This document shows positions 36,301 to 44,677 of a stretch of DNA of 64,000 bases, in pieces. The translations under genes and the position numbers were made by a program. The notes below the pieces were generated by a model, which was not told the origin of the DNA, ran no database searches, and saw only the letters and a program-made list of their open reading frames with translations. Numbering within the stretch: the stretch's first letter is position 1; the number at the start of each line of letters is the position of its first letter. This DNA comes from Pollenia angustigena. Taxonomy: Eukaryota; Arthropoda; Insecta; Diptera; Polleniidae. The stretch is taken from assembly GCA_930367215.1 (NCBI GenBank), contig OV884060.1, forward strand, positions 104,370,151-104,434,150, in the 5' to 3' direction.

Positions 36301-39300
36301 AATCCCCTTTTTCTGTTTAAGCTTTGTACAAACATTTTTGTATTAACGACGCAAATCGAAGCACTAGCGACGCAACTTCGAAGCTATGCGACGCAAAGTG
36401 AAACTAAATCGACGCTACTTCGAAATCACAGAAATTTTAAAAAGACGCAACTTCGAAAACGACGCAAACCGGGGTATTGGTGTATGTATAACTAAGGTAT
36501 TTAAAAAACTGGATTAAAATATGTGTAATTGTGGGTGTGACACGCTGCTGGAAACAAATATTTTATGTTGTGGTGAGCTGCAGCGTAGTAAAAAAAGTTT
36601 AATGCATATTGTTGGTGTGGTGTTGTAAATATTAGTACGTTAGCTACATTTAAAAGACTGTTAATCTTCTACTAATTTTAATAACTGAATTTTGCTATGT
36701 GTTTAAGTCCACTATTTTTCTATGGAATTAATGATCAACGTATATGTGTACCTTAAAATTAAATATATTCGAAAATGGCGAAAACTTCGACACAAAAAAC
36801 CTGTGGTTTCGAACAATCGGTTTGAGAAAATCGGAAACCAGCTTGAAACCGGGTTTTCGAATAATTCAAAGCCCGATTTCAACAAGATTCGACAAAGCCG
36901 AATATAGCACTATAACTTATTATGTATATAATAATAGTGTATATTGAAAAATTATTTGTTCCGTATCTGTTCCTGAATTGTAACTCAACCATTCAAGCTC
37001 ATCGAAGAACATTTATTATATGAACATTTTGTGAGCATTAACGTATTTTCTAGTCGTAAACAATGCTGTATCATAGTTCAAATATAAAAATATGTACATA
37101 TATTTGTAAAGCACTCACCAGCATCAGCAAAAATATTATAAATATTAACAACGTCTGGTTGGTTTGTAGACCAAACAATGTGCATGTTTGCCAATGTTCC
37201 CAACACCATTGGGGAGAGGTCAGGGACACCTAAAATAATATAAAAGTTAAGAAAAAATTAAAAAAAAAATATTTTATTTTTATTTACCCCAAACGAAAGC
37301 AGGCATAACAGCACCGCTTTGAATTCTAACAAGTGGCGTTTTAATTTGTATGTTCACCAATGGCACAACATGTACCTCAATAGTATCTTCGGATATAACA
37401 ACTTCTTTGCCATTAATGGGATTTTTCATTATACATTTGCCAGTAATTTTCGTTTCGCCCAATTTATTTGCCGTAACAATGGCCGACTCCATAGCTATAA
37501 TAGAATATGTTAACGTATTAACAGCACTTTTATTTGCTTATATTTTAAACTTACTAATCACTTTTCTATCATGGATATAATAGTTAATATTGACATCAGG
37601 CTGGGGTCCACCATGATAATAGATTTGTACACTAGAACCAATCACCAAAGTCGAATTGCGCGGATATAAACGTAAAGGAGGAAATACCTAGAAGTTTATG
37701 TTAAAGTGTTGTTTTGTAAAGTTTTAAAACACCCTTTAAGTGATATTTACATTACCTGCACATTAATAGGTTCACTAGACACCGCCAATTCTCCACTGCC
37801 GGAATTAAACACAATTTTAGTTTCGCCTAAATTGTTACCGGTAATAACATATCTACAAAAGAAATTGTTATTATAAAAATTATATAAACAATAACATTTA
37901 TAAGCTTACCTTATTTCGCCAACATTTAAGTCGAACTGGTCTCCTAGTTGAACGCTTAAAATATTTTCATTAAAGACTTCTTCCGACAACTCATAGATGT
38001 GCAAACTAAATTGATCAATGTGAATTAAATTATCATGGGAATCGAATAGCTTTACAATGGCTTCAATAGATTTTGTACGTTCGACACGATCTGCAGCTTC
38101 AACACGTATAGTTCCAATACTAACGACCGAAATTGATAAATGAGCAGGTTCATTCATTAAACAACGATCAATAAGTTCCAAGCGGGTCTGAAAGAAAAAA
38201 TATGTTAATTAGTAATTACCTTCGACTTAAGATTTAAACACTTACATGGCCGATACGCAAAGGTGTGACTATCAAATCTTTTTCTTTATTATCAAATTCA
38301 ACTTTGACGATACCGGCTTCTGATAATTGGAAATCATAGAAACCACTGCCCTGTGACAAGGGAATGCGTTCACGTCTATTTTTAGCTAAAAATATGCTTA
38401 TGTGATCGTAGGAGAAGAATGTGCTATTAACAGTCATAAAGCGTATTTCATTTTCTATTTCTGGTGTAAAAACCACTCCAGTTTTTGGCTGTAAAAAAGA
38501 AAAAGTTTTATTATTTAATATATTTACTAGAAACAATTCCCATTTCCTACATTTTTAATGCCGAATGGAGGCTCCTCTGCATAAATATTTTGCTTTCTCA
38601 ATAGCCGTTCGTCGTATTTGGTGACCACACCTTTAATACGGAAGTTTGGTGCTACTTCAGAAAGTTTAATGATCAAAAGATTTTTGCCTGGCAAACGTAC
38701 ACCGTCTAGATATTCCTCCTCTGATTGACGATTATAAGTTATGGCCCCACTTTGATAACGCTGGTCGCCAGCTGCAAACTCCCAGTCTATAAACAAGGAT
38801 GTAATATTCATCAATTTGCGATTTTTAGCATCTTGAACTTCAATTTCAATTTCGAATTTATCGTCGCGATCTTTCAACTGCAGCAAAGCATTTTTCATTT
38901 CCATGGGACATGATGACCGCATTTGTTCCATGGTATACAAATTTAAGAAACGGGGTTTAACACAAAAAACTTTTGTAACAATGGTGGAGACATATGGTTG
39001 GAAATTGGGAGCAAGTAAAGCATTAAATACATTAAACGTTACCGCAGTTTCACCAATCTCCCTGCACAAGACTGTGAAGGCGTAAAGATTATTTTGCGTG
39101 TCGAATTCAATCTCCGATACACTGGCAATATTATAGTCATACTCAGTGGCCTTGGTTAGTTCAGCCTCTAAAGTGTAAATCTTCTGAGGACCATTCGAAT
39201 ATACAACGTTGCGTGAAGCGCCAATTGGTAAAACAACATGATTTTCAATAGGATTAAGAATAATCAAAGGATCAAAAACACTTAAAGTAACTTCATCCTT

Positions 39301-40154
39301 TAATACTTTATCTTGGAATTTGTATGACAATCTCAGATGGGAGAGGCCTATGGCAGTACTGCGTAAATGTACCACTTGACAGGCACCTTGAGCCATTTCT
39401 TCGCCAATATTATTGTAATCAACTTGGAAAATTTGATTGGAAAATTCGAAATCAAACATTAGATTTTCACATTTTGTAAACGGCATCAAGGTCTGGTTGA
39501 CATAAGCATACACAGCGACATGAAGTTGCACATAGTCATTTAGCGCCGTCTCAAAATTATATTTTAATATTTCCAATTTTATTGGGGGAACAAAATAAAT
39601 GTCAGCTTGTCTCATTATTTTCGGATTTTTAGCTAAAGCAACCTTAATGTGGCCATGGGCTGTTAACAGAGATCCGGTAGATGCATCAAATGCGTCAAAA
39701 TCATGTTTGAAATCTCTTTCCCTGATGACAGTAGTGGCTAAGCCATTTTGATTTATATTTAAGAGACGTGGTGGTTGAGATTTCCAAGTGTAGGATCCAT
39801 CACCGCCTTGTGCATGGAATTGAATTTTTTGGGTTTTTATAACATTTGGGTCGAATGGTAATATAACTTTGTTTGGTTTCAATGTCAATTCACTGAAGAT
39901 TTGTAATTCCGCCTGAGCAGTTAACTAAATTTTATGATAAATAAAAGTTTTAGTTTTTAATTAAAAAGAAGTTGAAAATCACGGAATTTATACTTACATC
40001 TTTAAACGATCCATAAACTGGAGTGGTTCCTTCTCTTATTGCTTCACCATGAATACGAGATCCATTTTTACTGCGTTTCTGGATTAAAAATAACAGTTCG
40101 TCTAGTTCAGAATGTACTGAATAACGTGAACCTAAAGTTATTTTATGATCGTCA
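21110..40154 (-). CDS. Gp210: Nuclear pore membrane glycoprotein 210 (gp210/NUP210), central part of the gene
   Basis: NUP210 is a single-pass nuclear-pore membrane protein whose long N-terminal part lies in the lumen and is built of Ig-like domains. Eleven exons join in phase with GT-AG borders: 39998-40154, 38551-39924, 38246-38488, 37910-38187, 37756-37852, 37555-37687, 37288-37494, 37119-37229, 21751-21879, 21465-21664 and 21110-21376, about 1,065 residues. Diagnostic stretches include [48 protein letters not shown] and [20 protein letters not shown], which I recognise as counterparts of vertebrate NUP210. The family has about 1,900 residues, so both ends are missing: the signal peptide upstream of 40154, and the C-terminal luminal part, membrane span and short tail below 21110. 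No frame-breaking change is seen. The gene looks functional, with most of its length taken up by transposon-filled introns. Confidence 0.93.
21465..21664 (-). CDS. Gp210: gp210 exon
   Basis: The acceptor is CCTATTTTAG and the donor GTACGT. It encodes [20 protein letters not shown] then [18 protein letters not shown] and ends GRDLVI. It corresponds to the region of vertebrate NUP210 beginning EKLQLLNPEIEAEQIL (from memory). Confidence 0.92.
21751..21879 (-). CDS. Gp210: gp210 exon after the 15 kb intron
   Basis: The acceptor is TTTACCTGTAG and the donor GTAAGATG. It encodes [20 protein letters not shown] then [20 protein letters not shown] and VV. Phase agrees with both neighbours (2+42x3+1 bases), so the exons on both sides of the giant intron belong to one gene. 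Confidence 0.9.
22247..22430. mobile_element. Small inverted-repeat element (184 bp)
   Basis: It has near-perfect arms of about 38 bp starting CTGTAAGGGCTACATTTCTG and continuing through TCTTTAATAGTTTTTTTATA. The spacer is about 105 bp. The high arm identity suggests a young insertion. No target duplication was certain. Confidence 0.75.
22696..23731 (+). pseudogene. LINE ORF1 (PHD-like finger plus FP-type domain), broken
   Basis: The ATG at 22696 begins [13 protein letters not shown] stop interrupts the finger, after which [13 protein letters not shown] and WRCSKC complete a C-x2-C / C-x2-C-x4-H type zinc-binding pattern. A charged coiled-coil-like stretch follows (22925-23317). After frame changes, the C-terminal domain reads [17 protein letters not shown] then [19 protein letters not shown]. 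This resembles the FP-protein domain found in ORF1 of CR1/Kiri-like LINEs and would normally bind the element's RNA. Confidence 0.8.
24062..24702 (+). mobile_element. 5'-truncated Penelope-like element with GIY-YIG tail
   Basis: It interrupts the LINE endonuclease between LYSIN and GFNSIF; ATAAAT lies on both sides (24056-24061 and 24703-24708). The first 200 bases encode [20 protein letters not shown], then [20 protein letters not shown], a pattern I recognise as the C-terminus of the Penelope-like reverse transcriptase/GIY-YIG endonuclease. The frame ends near 24262. The 3' untranslated part carries the hammerhead-like motif at 24544-24581. Confidence 0.78.
24544..24581 (+). ncRNA. Hammerhead ribozyme-like motif (Penelope-like element)
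   Basis: The conserved core CTGATGA lies at 24547-24553 and GAAAC at 24571-24575, followed by GTC (24576-24578), the usual cleavage triplet. Stem II is GTTGGG with TCCAAC (24555-24560 and 24565-24570) around the loop AATC. Stem I is TCC with GGA (24544-24546 and 24579-24581). Stem III is only AC with GT and has no loop, which fits the minimal motifs reported in Penelope-like elements that act as dimers. One extra T lies after the core (24554). Confidence 0.7.
27448..27620 (+). repeat. Direct repeat, copy 2 (see 20908)
   Basis: It is the partner of 20908-21078 in the same orientation and starts where the LINE coding sequence ends. It could be LINE 3' sequence or older intron sequence that was duplicated; I cannot tell which. 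Confidence 0.6.
27770..28060 (-). repeat. Dispersed repeat shared with 53003-53330
   Basis: The reverse complement shares AAAGCTTATAGG, TTTTCGGAA.AGGTTTAGAG and GTCGC.AAAT with 53003-53330. The 128-codon frame here has a relative in the other copy but only because the DNA is repeated. I do not recognise a protein. Confidence 0.6.
28770..29744 (-). pseudogene. RNase H and C-terminal part of the I/Loa-like LINE
   Basis: All four RNase H acidic positions are present: [25 protein letters not shown] and [11 protein letters not shown] frame change near 29112 leads into a segment with [11 protein letters not shown] and HFLCHCPRF, the cysteine/histidine tail seen in this LINE group. The sequence is similar in layout to the copy at 48481-49659 but clearly a different family. 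Confidence 0.87.
29870..30960. repeat. Two tandem copies of a unit of about 540 bp
   Basis: The best-matching part is 30085-30260 against 30625-30800, which share GGTTTGAAAAATGCTTATTA, CTTAACTTTGATGGAATATT and AGACTGTTTTCTAATAACTA. Both are preceded by a GGGCGC or GGCGCTA word. It lies wholly inside the DNA element at 29745-32201. Confidence 0.75.
30962..31253 (+). pseudogene. Remnant of an unclassified transposon protein (C-terminal part)
   Basis: After a plausible acceptor AATAAATTTCAG the frame reads [37 protein letters not shown] and on to ENVDEPA, a stop, then [11 protein letters not shown] recall the pattern SEEAxEAxxKxxR ... DLxxxLxxSSDPxxS as the tail of a DDE-type transposon protein widespread in insects, but I cannot name the superfamily. 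If right, it could identify the host element at 29745-32201. Confidence 0.5.
31380..31715 (-). repeat. Reverse-oriented piece of the 18424-type repeat
   Basis: Near 31690 it reads TGACCGATTATACTTTCTTA, the complement of the head of the repeat at 18424 (GTAAGAAAGTATAGTCGGTC). The sequence before it, with GGCGGGTCCATGATTGCCCA and TATGTCATGACAAAATGTTG, is the complement of parts of 4440-4680. Confidence 0.6.
32202..32945 (-). pseudogene. Reverse transcriptase end of the I/Loa-like LINE
   Basis: Reading leftward it encodes [15 protein letters not shown] (catalytic YADD), [19 protein letters not shown], then after a stop and frame change [14 protein letters not shown] and a thumb-like [17 protein letters not shown]. 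It ends at GWCLGPP, which continues as [12 protein letters not shown] beyond the inserted DNA element once that element and one CGGCG copy are removed. Confidence 0.85.
33780..34405. repeat. Inverted repeat inside the hAT element
   Basis: Outer arms of about 165 bp (33780-33950 and 34240-34405) share CACGTCACATTTATCAGATA and CTTCCGAAATTAC with their complements. An inner hairpin at 33960-34055 pairs GACAAGAACATTTCTTTC with its complement. Confidence 0.7.
34573..35037 (-). pseudogene. hAT transposase C-terminal remnant
   Basis: The rightmost frame (35037 down to 34789) reads [18 protein letters not shown] and continues through [16 protein letters not shown]. After a break, the left frame (34782 down) reads [20 protein letters not shown] then [15 protein letters not shown]. 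The [12 protein letters not shown] motif is the hallmark of the hAT dimerisation domain. The RNase-H-like catalytic core is gone. Confidence 0.82.
35627..36474. mobile_element. Non-autonomous TA-target element (848 bp)
   Basis: The ends are CCCCGGTTTGCGTCG and its complement, with TA on each side (35625-35626 and 36475-36476). The words GACGCAA and CTTCGAA repeat several times near the right end (36350-36470) and more weakly near the left. The TA target suggests the Tc1/mariner superfamily. No transposase. Confidence 0.75.
36477..37118. other. Intronic DNA, no gene seen
   Basis: The right end of the large gp210 intron. Two 61-67-codon open frames at 36722-36947 overlap in different frames over AACCGGGTTTTCGAA-like repeats and look non-coding. 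Confidence 0.5.
37119..37229 (-). CDS. Gp210: gp210 exon before the 15 kb intron
   Basis: The acceptor is TTATTTTAG and the donor GTGAGTG. It encodes [20 protein letters not shown] then [16 protein letters not shown]. The dangling first base of the last codon is completed across the 15.2 kb intron at 21879, giving a clean glycine. Confidence 0.9.
37288..37494 (-). CDS. Gp210: gp210 exon
   Basis: The acceptor is TTATAG and the donor GTAAAT. It encodes [37 protein letters not shown] and [16 protein letters not shown]. The methionine is internal, not a start. The last base pairs with the next exon to make glycine. Confidence 0.93.
37555..37687 (-). CDS. Gp210: gp210 exon
   Basis: The acceptor is CTTCTAG and the donor GTAAGT. 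It encodes [19 protein letters not shown], then [19 protein letters not shown] and HDRKVI. It matches one of the best conserved NUP210 stretches (FPPFRL ... GGPQP in vertebrates, from memory). Confidence 0.93.
37756..37852 (-). CDS. Gp210: gp210 exon (short)
   Basis: The acceptor is TTTTGTAG and the donor GTAATG. It encodes [18 protein letters not shown] and ends in EPINVQ. It was found by extending the frame between neighbouring exons. Confidence 0.9.
37910..38187 (-). CDS. Gp210: gp210 exon
   Basis: The acceptor is TTTCTTTCAG and the donor GTAAGC. It encodes [18 protein letters not shown] and ends at [14 protein letters not shown] plus two bases of an arginine codon completed by the next exon. 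Confidence 0.92.
38246..38488 (-). CDS. Gp210: gp210 exon (81 codons)
   Basis: The acceptor is TTTTTTACAG and the donor GTAAGTG follows GGCCAT. It encodes [17 protein letters not shown] through [16 protein letters not shown] and ends [10 protein letters not shown], corresponding to the GSGYF region of vertebrate NUP210. Confidence 0.93.
38551..39924 (-). CDS. Gp210: gp210 large exon (458 codons)
   Basis: It ends at GGCATTAAAAAT before GTAGGA. It encodes Ig-like luminal sequence including [55 protein letters not shown] and a CPMEM motif followed by a charged loop. Two acceptors are possible and both keep the frame: 39924 (adding LTAQ) or 39912. I chose the upstream one without strong evidence. 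Confidence 0.92.
39998..40154 (-). CDS. Gp210: gp210 exon (first one found)
   Basis: It follows an acceptor TTATTATAG and ends at GAT before GTAAGTATA. It encodes [20 protein letters not shown] and continues to [10 protein letters not shown]. The first base completes a codon split with an upstream exon that I could not locate, so this is not the start of the gene. Confidence 0.85.
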
Positions 40155-40980
40155 CTATAATAAAAAGCATCATTAAATAAAATTGTAAATTTCGATAAGA
40201 TTCAATAATAAAAATAAATTTAAAAAAAAAAAAATTAAACAAAATAAACTTATTAAAAAAACATTTATCCAAATCATAAAAAACACATTTTTGCAACAAG
40301 CACAGTTTTTAATTCTTTTAATCAACAAGAGGGTATAACACAAAATTTTTATTTTGAACTTTTTGTAAAAATATCGTGCTATTTTATCTACTTTTTGGTA
40401 ATGAAACAATTGATTTAAAAATTCTTTTTGATATGCCTATATTAATTTAAACATCGTTTTACTTCTACTAAAAATTTTTAATTTCGAGTTAATACCCTCT
40501 AGTTGATCAAGTGCAATATGTATAATAATGCTATTGCTATACAGCTAAACTATTTTCATAATAAAGTGGTTAAACGCAGATGACATTAATTTTAAAACCT
40601 TATCTCGAATTAAATTGAAAATACTAAACTTTAATAATACATAGTATATGGGCAAATCCCAGAAACAGTCCACCAACCAAAAATTTTTCAAATTAATTTT
40701 TGTTTAATGGAATATAAGACTAGCAGCCCAATTATGAATAAAAATTCCCCGGGAGTTTTCTGCCCTCTCCCATTTTTCCTATGTTAATTCAATTGTAAAA
40801 ATGGGAAAAGGGAAAAAACTCCCGGGGAATTTTTATTCATAATTGGGCTATAGATGTATAATTTCATTTTTACATATATTAAAAAATATGTATTTTCAAT
40901 GATCATTAATGTAATAAATTTTACCAAATCCTACCCCACCCCTGATCTCTTAATTTTTCTTTTTGTGGAGTTTTTTAAAG
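40155..40980. other. Intron or upstream DNA of gp210; upstream exon not found
   Basis: The exon at 39998-40154 needs an upstream exon ending in two bases of a split codon. I searched the minus strand here by eye and saw nothing like the gp210 N-terminus. A small hairpin element sits at 40725-40849. Confidence 0.5.
40725..40849. mobile_element. Short palindromic element (125 bp)
   Basis: The arms AGCCCAATTATGAATAAAAA and TTCCCCGGGAGTTTT are perfectly complementary to the other side, and CCCATTTTT near the centre pairs as well, leaving only a short spacer. The transcript would fold into one long hairpin. Confidence 0.75.
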
Positions 40981-41151
40981 TCACGGGCTTACGTCAACAA
41001 GCCTCAGACTCTTGAAGTCATTAATAAGAATATTCGCCAGGAATACGAGAACATGTCGATTGAAGTTCTGGCAAGAGTGATGGAAAATGCCATAAAACGG
41101 TCCCATAAACTTGGCTAATGGATTAAATAAACAAGTATCACAAGCAGAACC
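40981..41151 (+). pseudogene. Tc1/mariner transposase C-terminal scrap
   Basis: Plus-strand frame: SRAYVNKPQTLEVINKNIRQ then EYENMSIEVLARVMENAIKR and SHKLG before a stop. This is the typical last 50 residues of a Tc1/mariner transposase (VYxNKPQTxExLKxNIRxE ... LxxVMENAxKR). It has no catalytic part. Confidence 0.75.
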
Positions 41152-41219
41152 AAAGTTTTTCAATTAAAAAAATTACAGCAAAAGAGATTAGGTTTCGGTT
41201 GGTTCGTTACTCTGCTTTC

Positions 41220-41518
41220 ACACGTTTCATCTTTTGATGCTCAACTCTTATGTTTTTAGGTGAGAGAAGAAAGAGGAAAGGGGGTTAGTACGGAGATGCC
41301 TGTACTCGGTCAGTACGCTTTGTGTTTTTATTCGTTGGTATATGCACAGCGATGGCTGCATGTAATTTTTTTCTTTTCTTTTTCTCTTTGATTCGCTGTT
41401 AACAAAAATTGTTGTTGTTTTGAACCGAAAAAAGTTGAAACCGATTGCTGCGTGTGATTATGTTGGCATCTTTAAAAGGGAACTGAAAAGAATTTGAGCA
41501 TCAAAGGATGAAACGTGT
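41220..41518. mobile_element. Small inverted-repeat element (about 300 bp)
   Basis: The ends carry ACACGTTTCATCTTTTGATG followed by CTCAA, and the complement with one or two changes. The inside has a block GGTGAGAGAAGAAAGAGG reminiscent of the purine-rich core in other small elements here. Confidence 0.7.
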
Positions 41519-42422
41519 AAATTTAGACTTACTGAACAACCTAAACAAAAGCGGCAATCGTTTTTTTTAAACATGAACATTTTATTTAAATACAATTTCA
41601 ATAAAACAAACCGACATAGCGATCTGTTAAATAAGATTTATCAGCCGGGTGGTTTCTAATTCGCATTCTAATGGTTTGTTTCGTAGAAATTGTATCTAAA
41701 TGAGAAGTTTTGACATACAAAAAACGCTTCCGCTCTTATTTAGGTAGCTCAGTTATTTTCTACCTGTGTATTTTTGTACTGATTTAAATTTGAATTCGTT
41801 CGGTTTTTAATTTATTTGCCTTTGGTTTTGGAAATTTATTTGAAAACTATTTGGCATTGATATTGTATCGTTTTAATTTTTTTTTTTTATTTAAATTTTA
41901 GGTTTTACTTGTTTAGGAAACAAAAATTTGATCGAATAGGCAATTCTTTTTGGAAGGAAAATTTTATGTATTTATGGGTGATTGCAAAGTATTACACTCA
42001 ATTTACATGATGAATTTTATGACGTCCAATTTTGGACGTCATTTTTTTGTTTGGTAGCAAGCGGTGTAGAGAAGAAAGAGGGGTAGAAAAATAGACATGA
42101 TTTCTGTTTTCTCTAAACAAATTTTTGTAGTATTAAACCATATTTTTTGTGTTTTAAGCAATAGGTGAGTTCCAAAACGTAGGTTGCAAAGCAACTCCCT
42201 TTTTTAAATACATTCATTCTACAGTCACCAAAAAAGTTGCCAAAGTGCACCAATTAGAATTATTTTTTTATACAATATATTTCCTTCTATAAATACATTT
42301 TTAAAATACAGTACAAAACCATTAATTACGGAATTCGGAAATTAACTTTTTTTGCAGAATGTTCGGTGCTGTGCTTTGCCAGGACGCAAACGCAACAACA
42401 GAATTAACCCAAACAATTAGAA
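41519..42422. other. Non-coding DNA with a purine-rich core block
   Basis: A perfect short palindrome ATGACGTCC-AATTTT-GGACGTCAT lies at 42019-42042. Right after it (42056-42086) is AAGCGGTGTAGAGAAGAAAG with GGGG, the same core as in elements at 9282, 18100 and 28111. I could not define the element's borders. Confidence 0.55.
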
Positions 42423-42671
42423 GTGTTAAAAATAAAACAGGATTTAAATGGTATAATGGAAGATTTTATATGTTTAGAGAAATCCAGAAAAAAGACTGAG
42501 AATTTAGATATTCTGTATTATGGGTTGCTTTCGATTTCTCCAACATCTACGATAAGTGAAAGAAATTTTTCCAAGTCAAAATTTATCAAAACCAAAGAAA
42601 AGAGTCGCTTAAATGTAATACATTTTAACCAAATTATTTATCTAAAAGATTATTTTATAAGAATTTCTTAA
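42423..42671 (+). pseudogene. hAT transposase dimerisation-domain remnant
   Basis: The frame reads LLSISPTSTISERNFSKSKF then IKTKEKSRLNVIHFNQIIYL and KDYF. The pattern PxTSxxSERxFS followed by KxRSRLxxxNxxxxxxL is the C-terminal hAT dimerisation motif. It ends with a stop at 42669. The rest of the transposase is missing, and it belongs to a different hAT lineage from the one at 34573. Confidence 0.75.
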
Positions 42672-42728
42672 ATTATTTAAATTACTAATAAAATGATATC
42701 AGAGTTTTCTTTTTAATAAATACATAAT

Positions 42729-42965
42729 CGGCCTTGTTCTGGAAATCGAAATCACGTGAAATAGAAATCGAACAAGTTTTTAATTCTATCCTGTGTTTAA
42801 AATTGATACAAATATTTCTTTTTCATTACCAAATACTTTGAAGACCACATATCTTTACCAAAACTACTTTTGAAATCTGGAAGAGCTACGTTCATTTAAA
42901 AAAATTGAACTTGAAATCTCCATCGATTTAAATTTCACGTGATTTCGATTTACAGAACGTGGCCG
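42729..42965. mobile_element. 237-bp inverted-repeat element, ATCACGTGA family, copy 1
   Basis: The ends are CGGCCTTGTTCTGGAAATCG and the complement of CGGCCACGTTCTGTAAATCG, with AAT on each side (42726-42728 and 42966-42968). ATCACGTGAA occurs near each end. The size and ends match the element at 60746-60981. Confidence 0.78.
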
Positions 42966-43129
42966 AATATGTATTAATTAAAAAATATGTATTACAGAGT
43001 TATAAATTACTTTTTTTTTGCTCGTTTTAGTTCACGTGTTGTTATGTTAATGTTTATTTTTTACTACAAAACTGCAAATAATAAATAATTTTTCATTTAT
43101 ATTCATTGAAAGTACCTAATTTATAAAAA

Positions 43130-43244
43130 AAACTTTATCAATCGGTTAACCAATCAATAACAAAATTAACCGATTATTAACCGATTATACAAAAACCTCG
43201 GTTAATTAATCGAGCGATTAACCGATTAAATCAAAAGCCCGGTT
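43130..43244. repeat. Cluster of AACCGATTA words
   Basis: The nonamer AACCGATTA or its variants recurs about six times in about 110 bases in both orientations, together with CGGTTAATTAATCG. It may be the subterminal part of an unidentified element. Confidence 0.5.
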
Positions 43245-43249
43245 AAATG

Positions 43250-44412
43250 AATATCCTATCAGTTATGCACCGATCTTCACCAAATTTCACATTTTGTTAT
43301 GATAGCGTTATTTTTTACGTTTTTAGGCGTACTAAGCTGTTTTCCGGGAGTAAGGTTTATATGGGGCCTAGGGTAAATTATGAACTGATCTTCACGAAAT
43401 TTCACAGTCTTATTTCTAGTCCTGTAAAACGTATATGTTCCAAATTTTGTTATGATAGCATTATTTTTTACGTATTTAGGTTTACTAAGCTGTTTTCCGG
43501 GAGTAAGGTTTATATGGGGCCTATGGTAAATGATGGACCGTTCTTCACAAAATTTTAAAGTCTTATTTCTCGTTCAATAAAACTGTGATGTACCAAATTT
43601 TGTTATGATAGCATTCTTTTTTACGTTTTTAGGCGTACTAAGCTGTTTTCCGGGAGTAAGGTTTATATCGGGCCTATGGTAAATTATGGACCGATCTTCA
43701 CGAAATTTCACAGTCTTATTTTAAGTTCTAAAAAATTTTGATGTACCAAATTTTGTTATGATAGCATTATTTTTTACGGATTTAGGCGTACTAAACTGTT
43801 TTCTGGAAGTAGGTTTTATATGGGGCCTATGGTAAATTATGGACCGATCTTCACGAAACTTAATAGTTTCATTTCTAGTCCTATTTAACTGTGACTTGCC
43901 AAAATTTGTTATGAAAGCATTGTTTTCCGGGAGTAGGGCTTATATGGGGCCTAGGGTAAATCACGGACGGATCTTCAAGAAATTTTTCAGCGTTTTCCAG
44001 TTCGTTTTAACTGTTGCGAAATCCTATATCATTCTGTGCATTTTTCCACCATTTATGTTAGTTTTTGTAACAAAATTATCAATTTTTTTTAGGTGGTGGT
44101 TCCACATTTTGATTCATAGCTCAGATCCTATTGAACCGATTTTGCTGGATTTCAATTCAAACTGCTTAGGATAACTACAAGCAATTTGACACCAAGTTTG
44201 TTTATTTCTTTTGAGTTTTTCGAAAGTGAGCGTGTTTTCAACAGACGGACAGACGGACACACAGACGGACATGGCTAAATCGACTTAAAATTACTCAAGG
44301 ACTCAGAATATATATATACTTTATAGGGTCTGCGATGAATAATAAAAAAGTTTCACACGGAATGACAAACTTAATATACCCTCTTCACAACTAATTGTGG
44401 TGGAGGGTATAA
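43250..44412 (+). repeat. Interspersed repeat with tandem monomers of about 152 bp
   Basis: The landmark CTGTTTTCCGGGAGTAAGG recurs near 43338, 43490 and 43641, and in changed form near 43796 and 43920. The tail has ACAGACGGACAGACGGACAC, then GACTCAGAATATATATATAC, and ends in a hairpin (ATACCCTC with GAGGGTAT) before AAAA at about 44390-44412. It shares the tail design of the repeat at 18424. Open frames across the monomers are not genes. Confidence 0.75.
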
Positions 44413-44677
44413 AAATCATGCCGCACTAAAATATAAGCAAATTTTGACAATATCGAAAATAAAACAACTGAACAGCTGATCACTTGCATGTACTTGTAAT
44501 AAATATACTTTGGGTGATTGGGTGAAAATTTGAGAAAAAAATTTAGATTTTGGTTTTGAAGTGAACAGTTTGGTTTACTTGGTGGCCACACGATCAAGTT
44601 TTGCCTTTCAATTCCTTTCAATTTGCAATACACTCTCAGTTTTTTACTAACACACTCACACTTTTTAAATTGACCAC

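Larger units (their letters stand above)
21880..37118 (-). other. 15.2 kb gp210 intron filled with nested transposons
   Basis: Nine of the other introns found in this gene are 57-88 bases long. This one is about two hundred times larger and holds two LINE families, a Penelope-like fragment, a pogo-type element, hAT, TA-target and other inverted-repeat elements. The remaining bases show no exon. Confidence 0.85.

Noticed and set aside
43247..44174. Frames of 103 and 111 codons with internal repeats
   Set aside because: They translate the 152-bp monomers of an interspersed repeat; the internal repetition is at DNA level.
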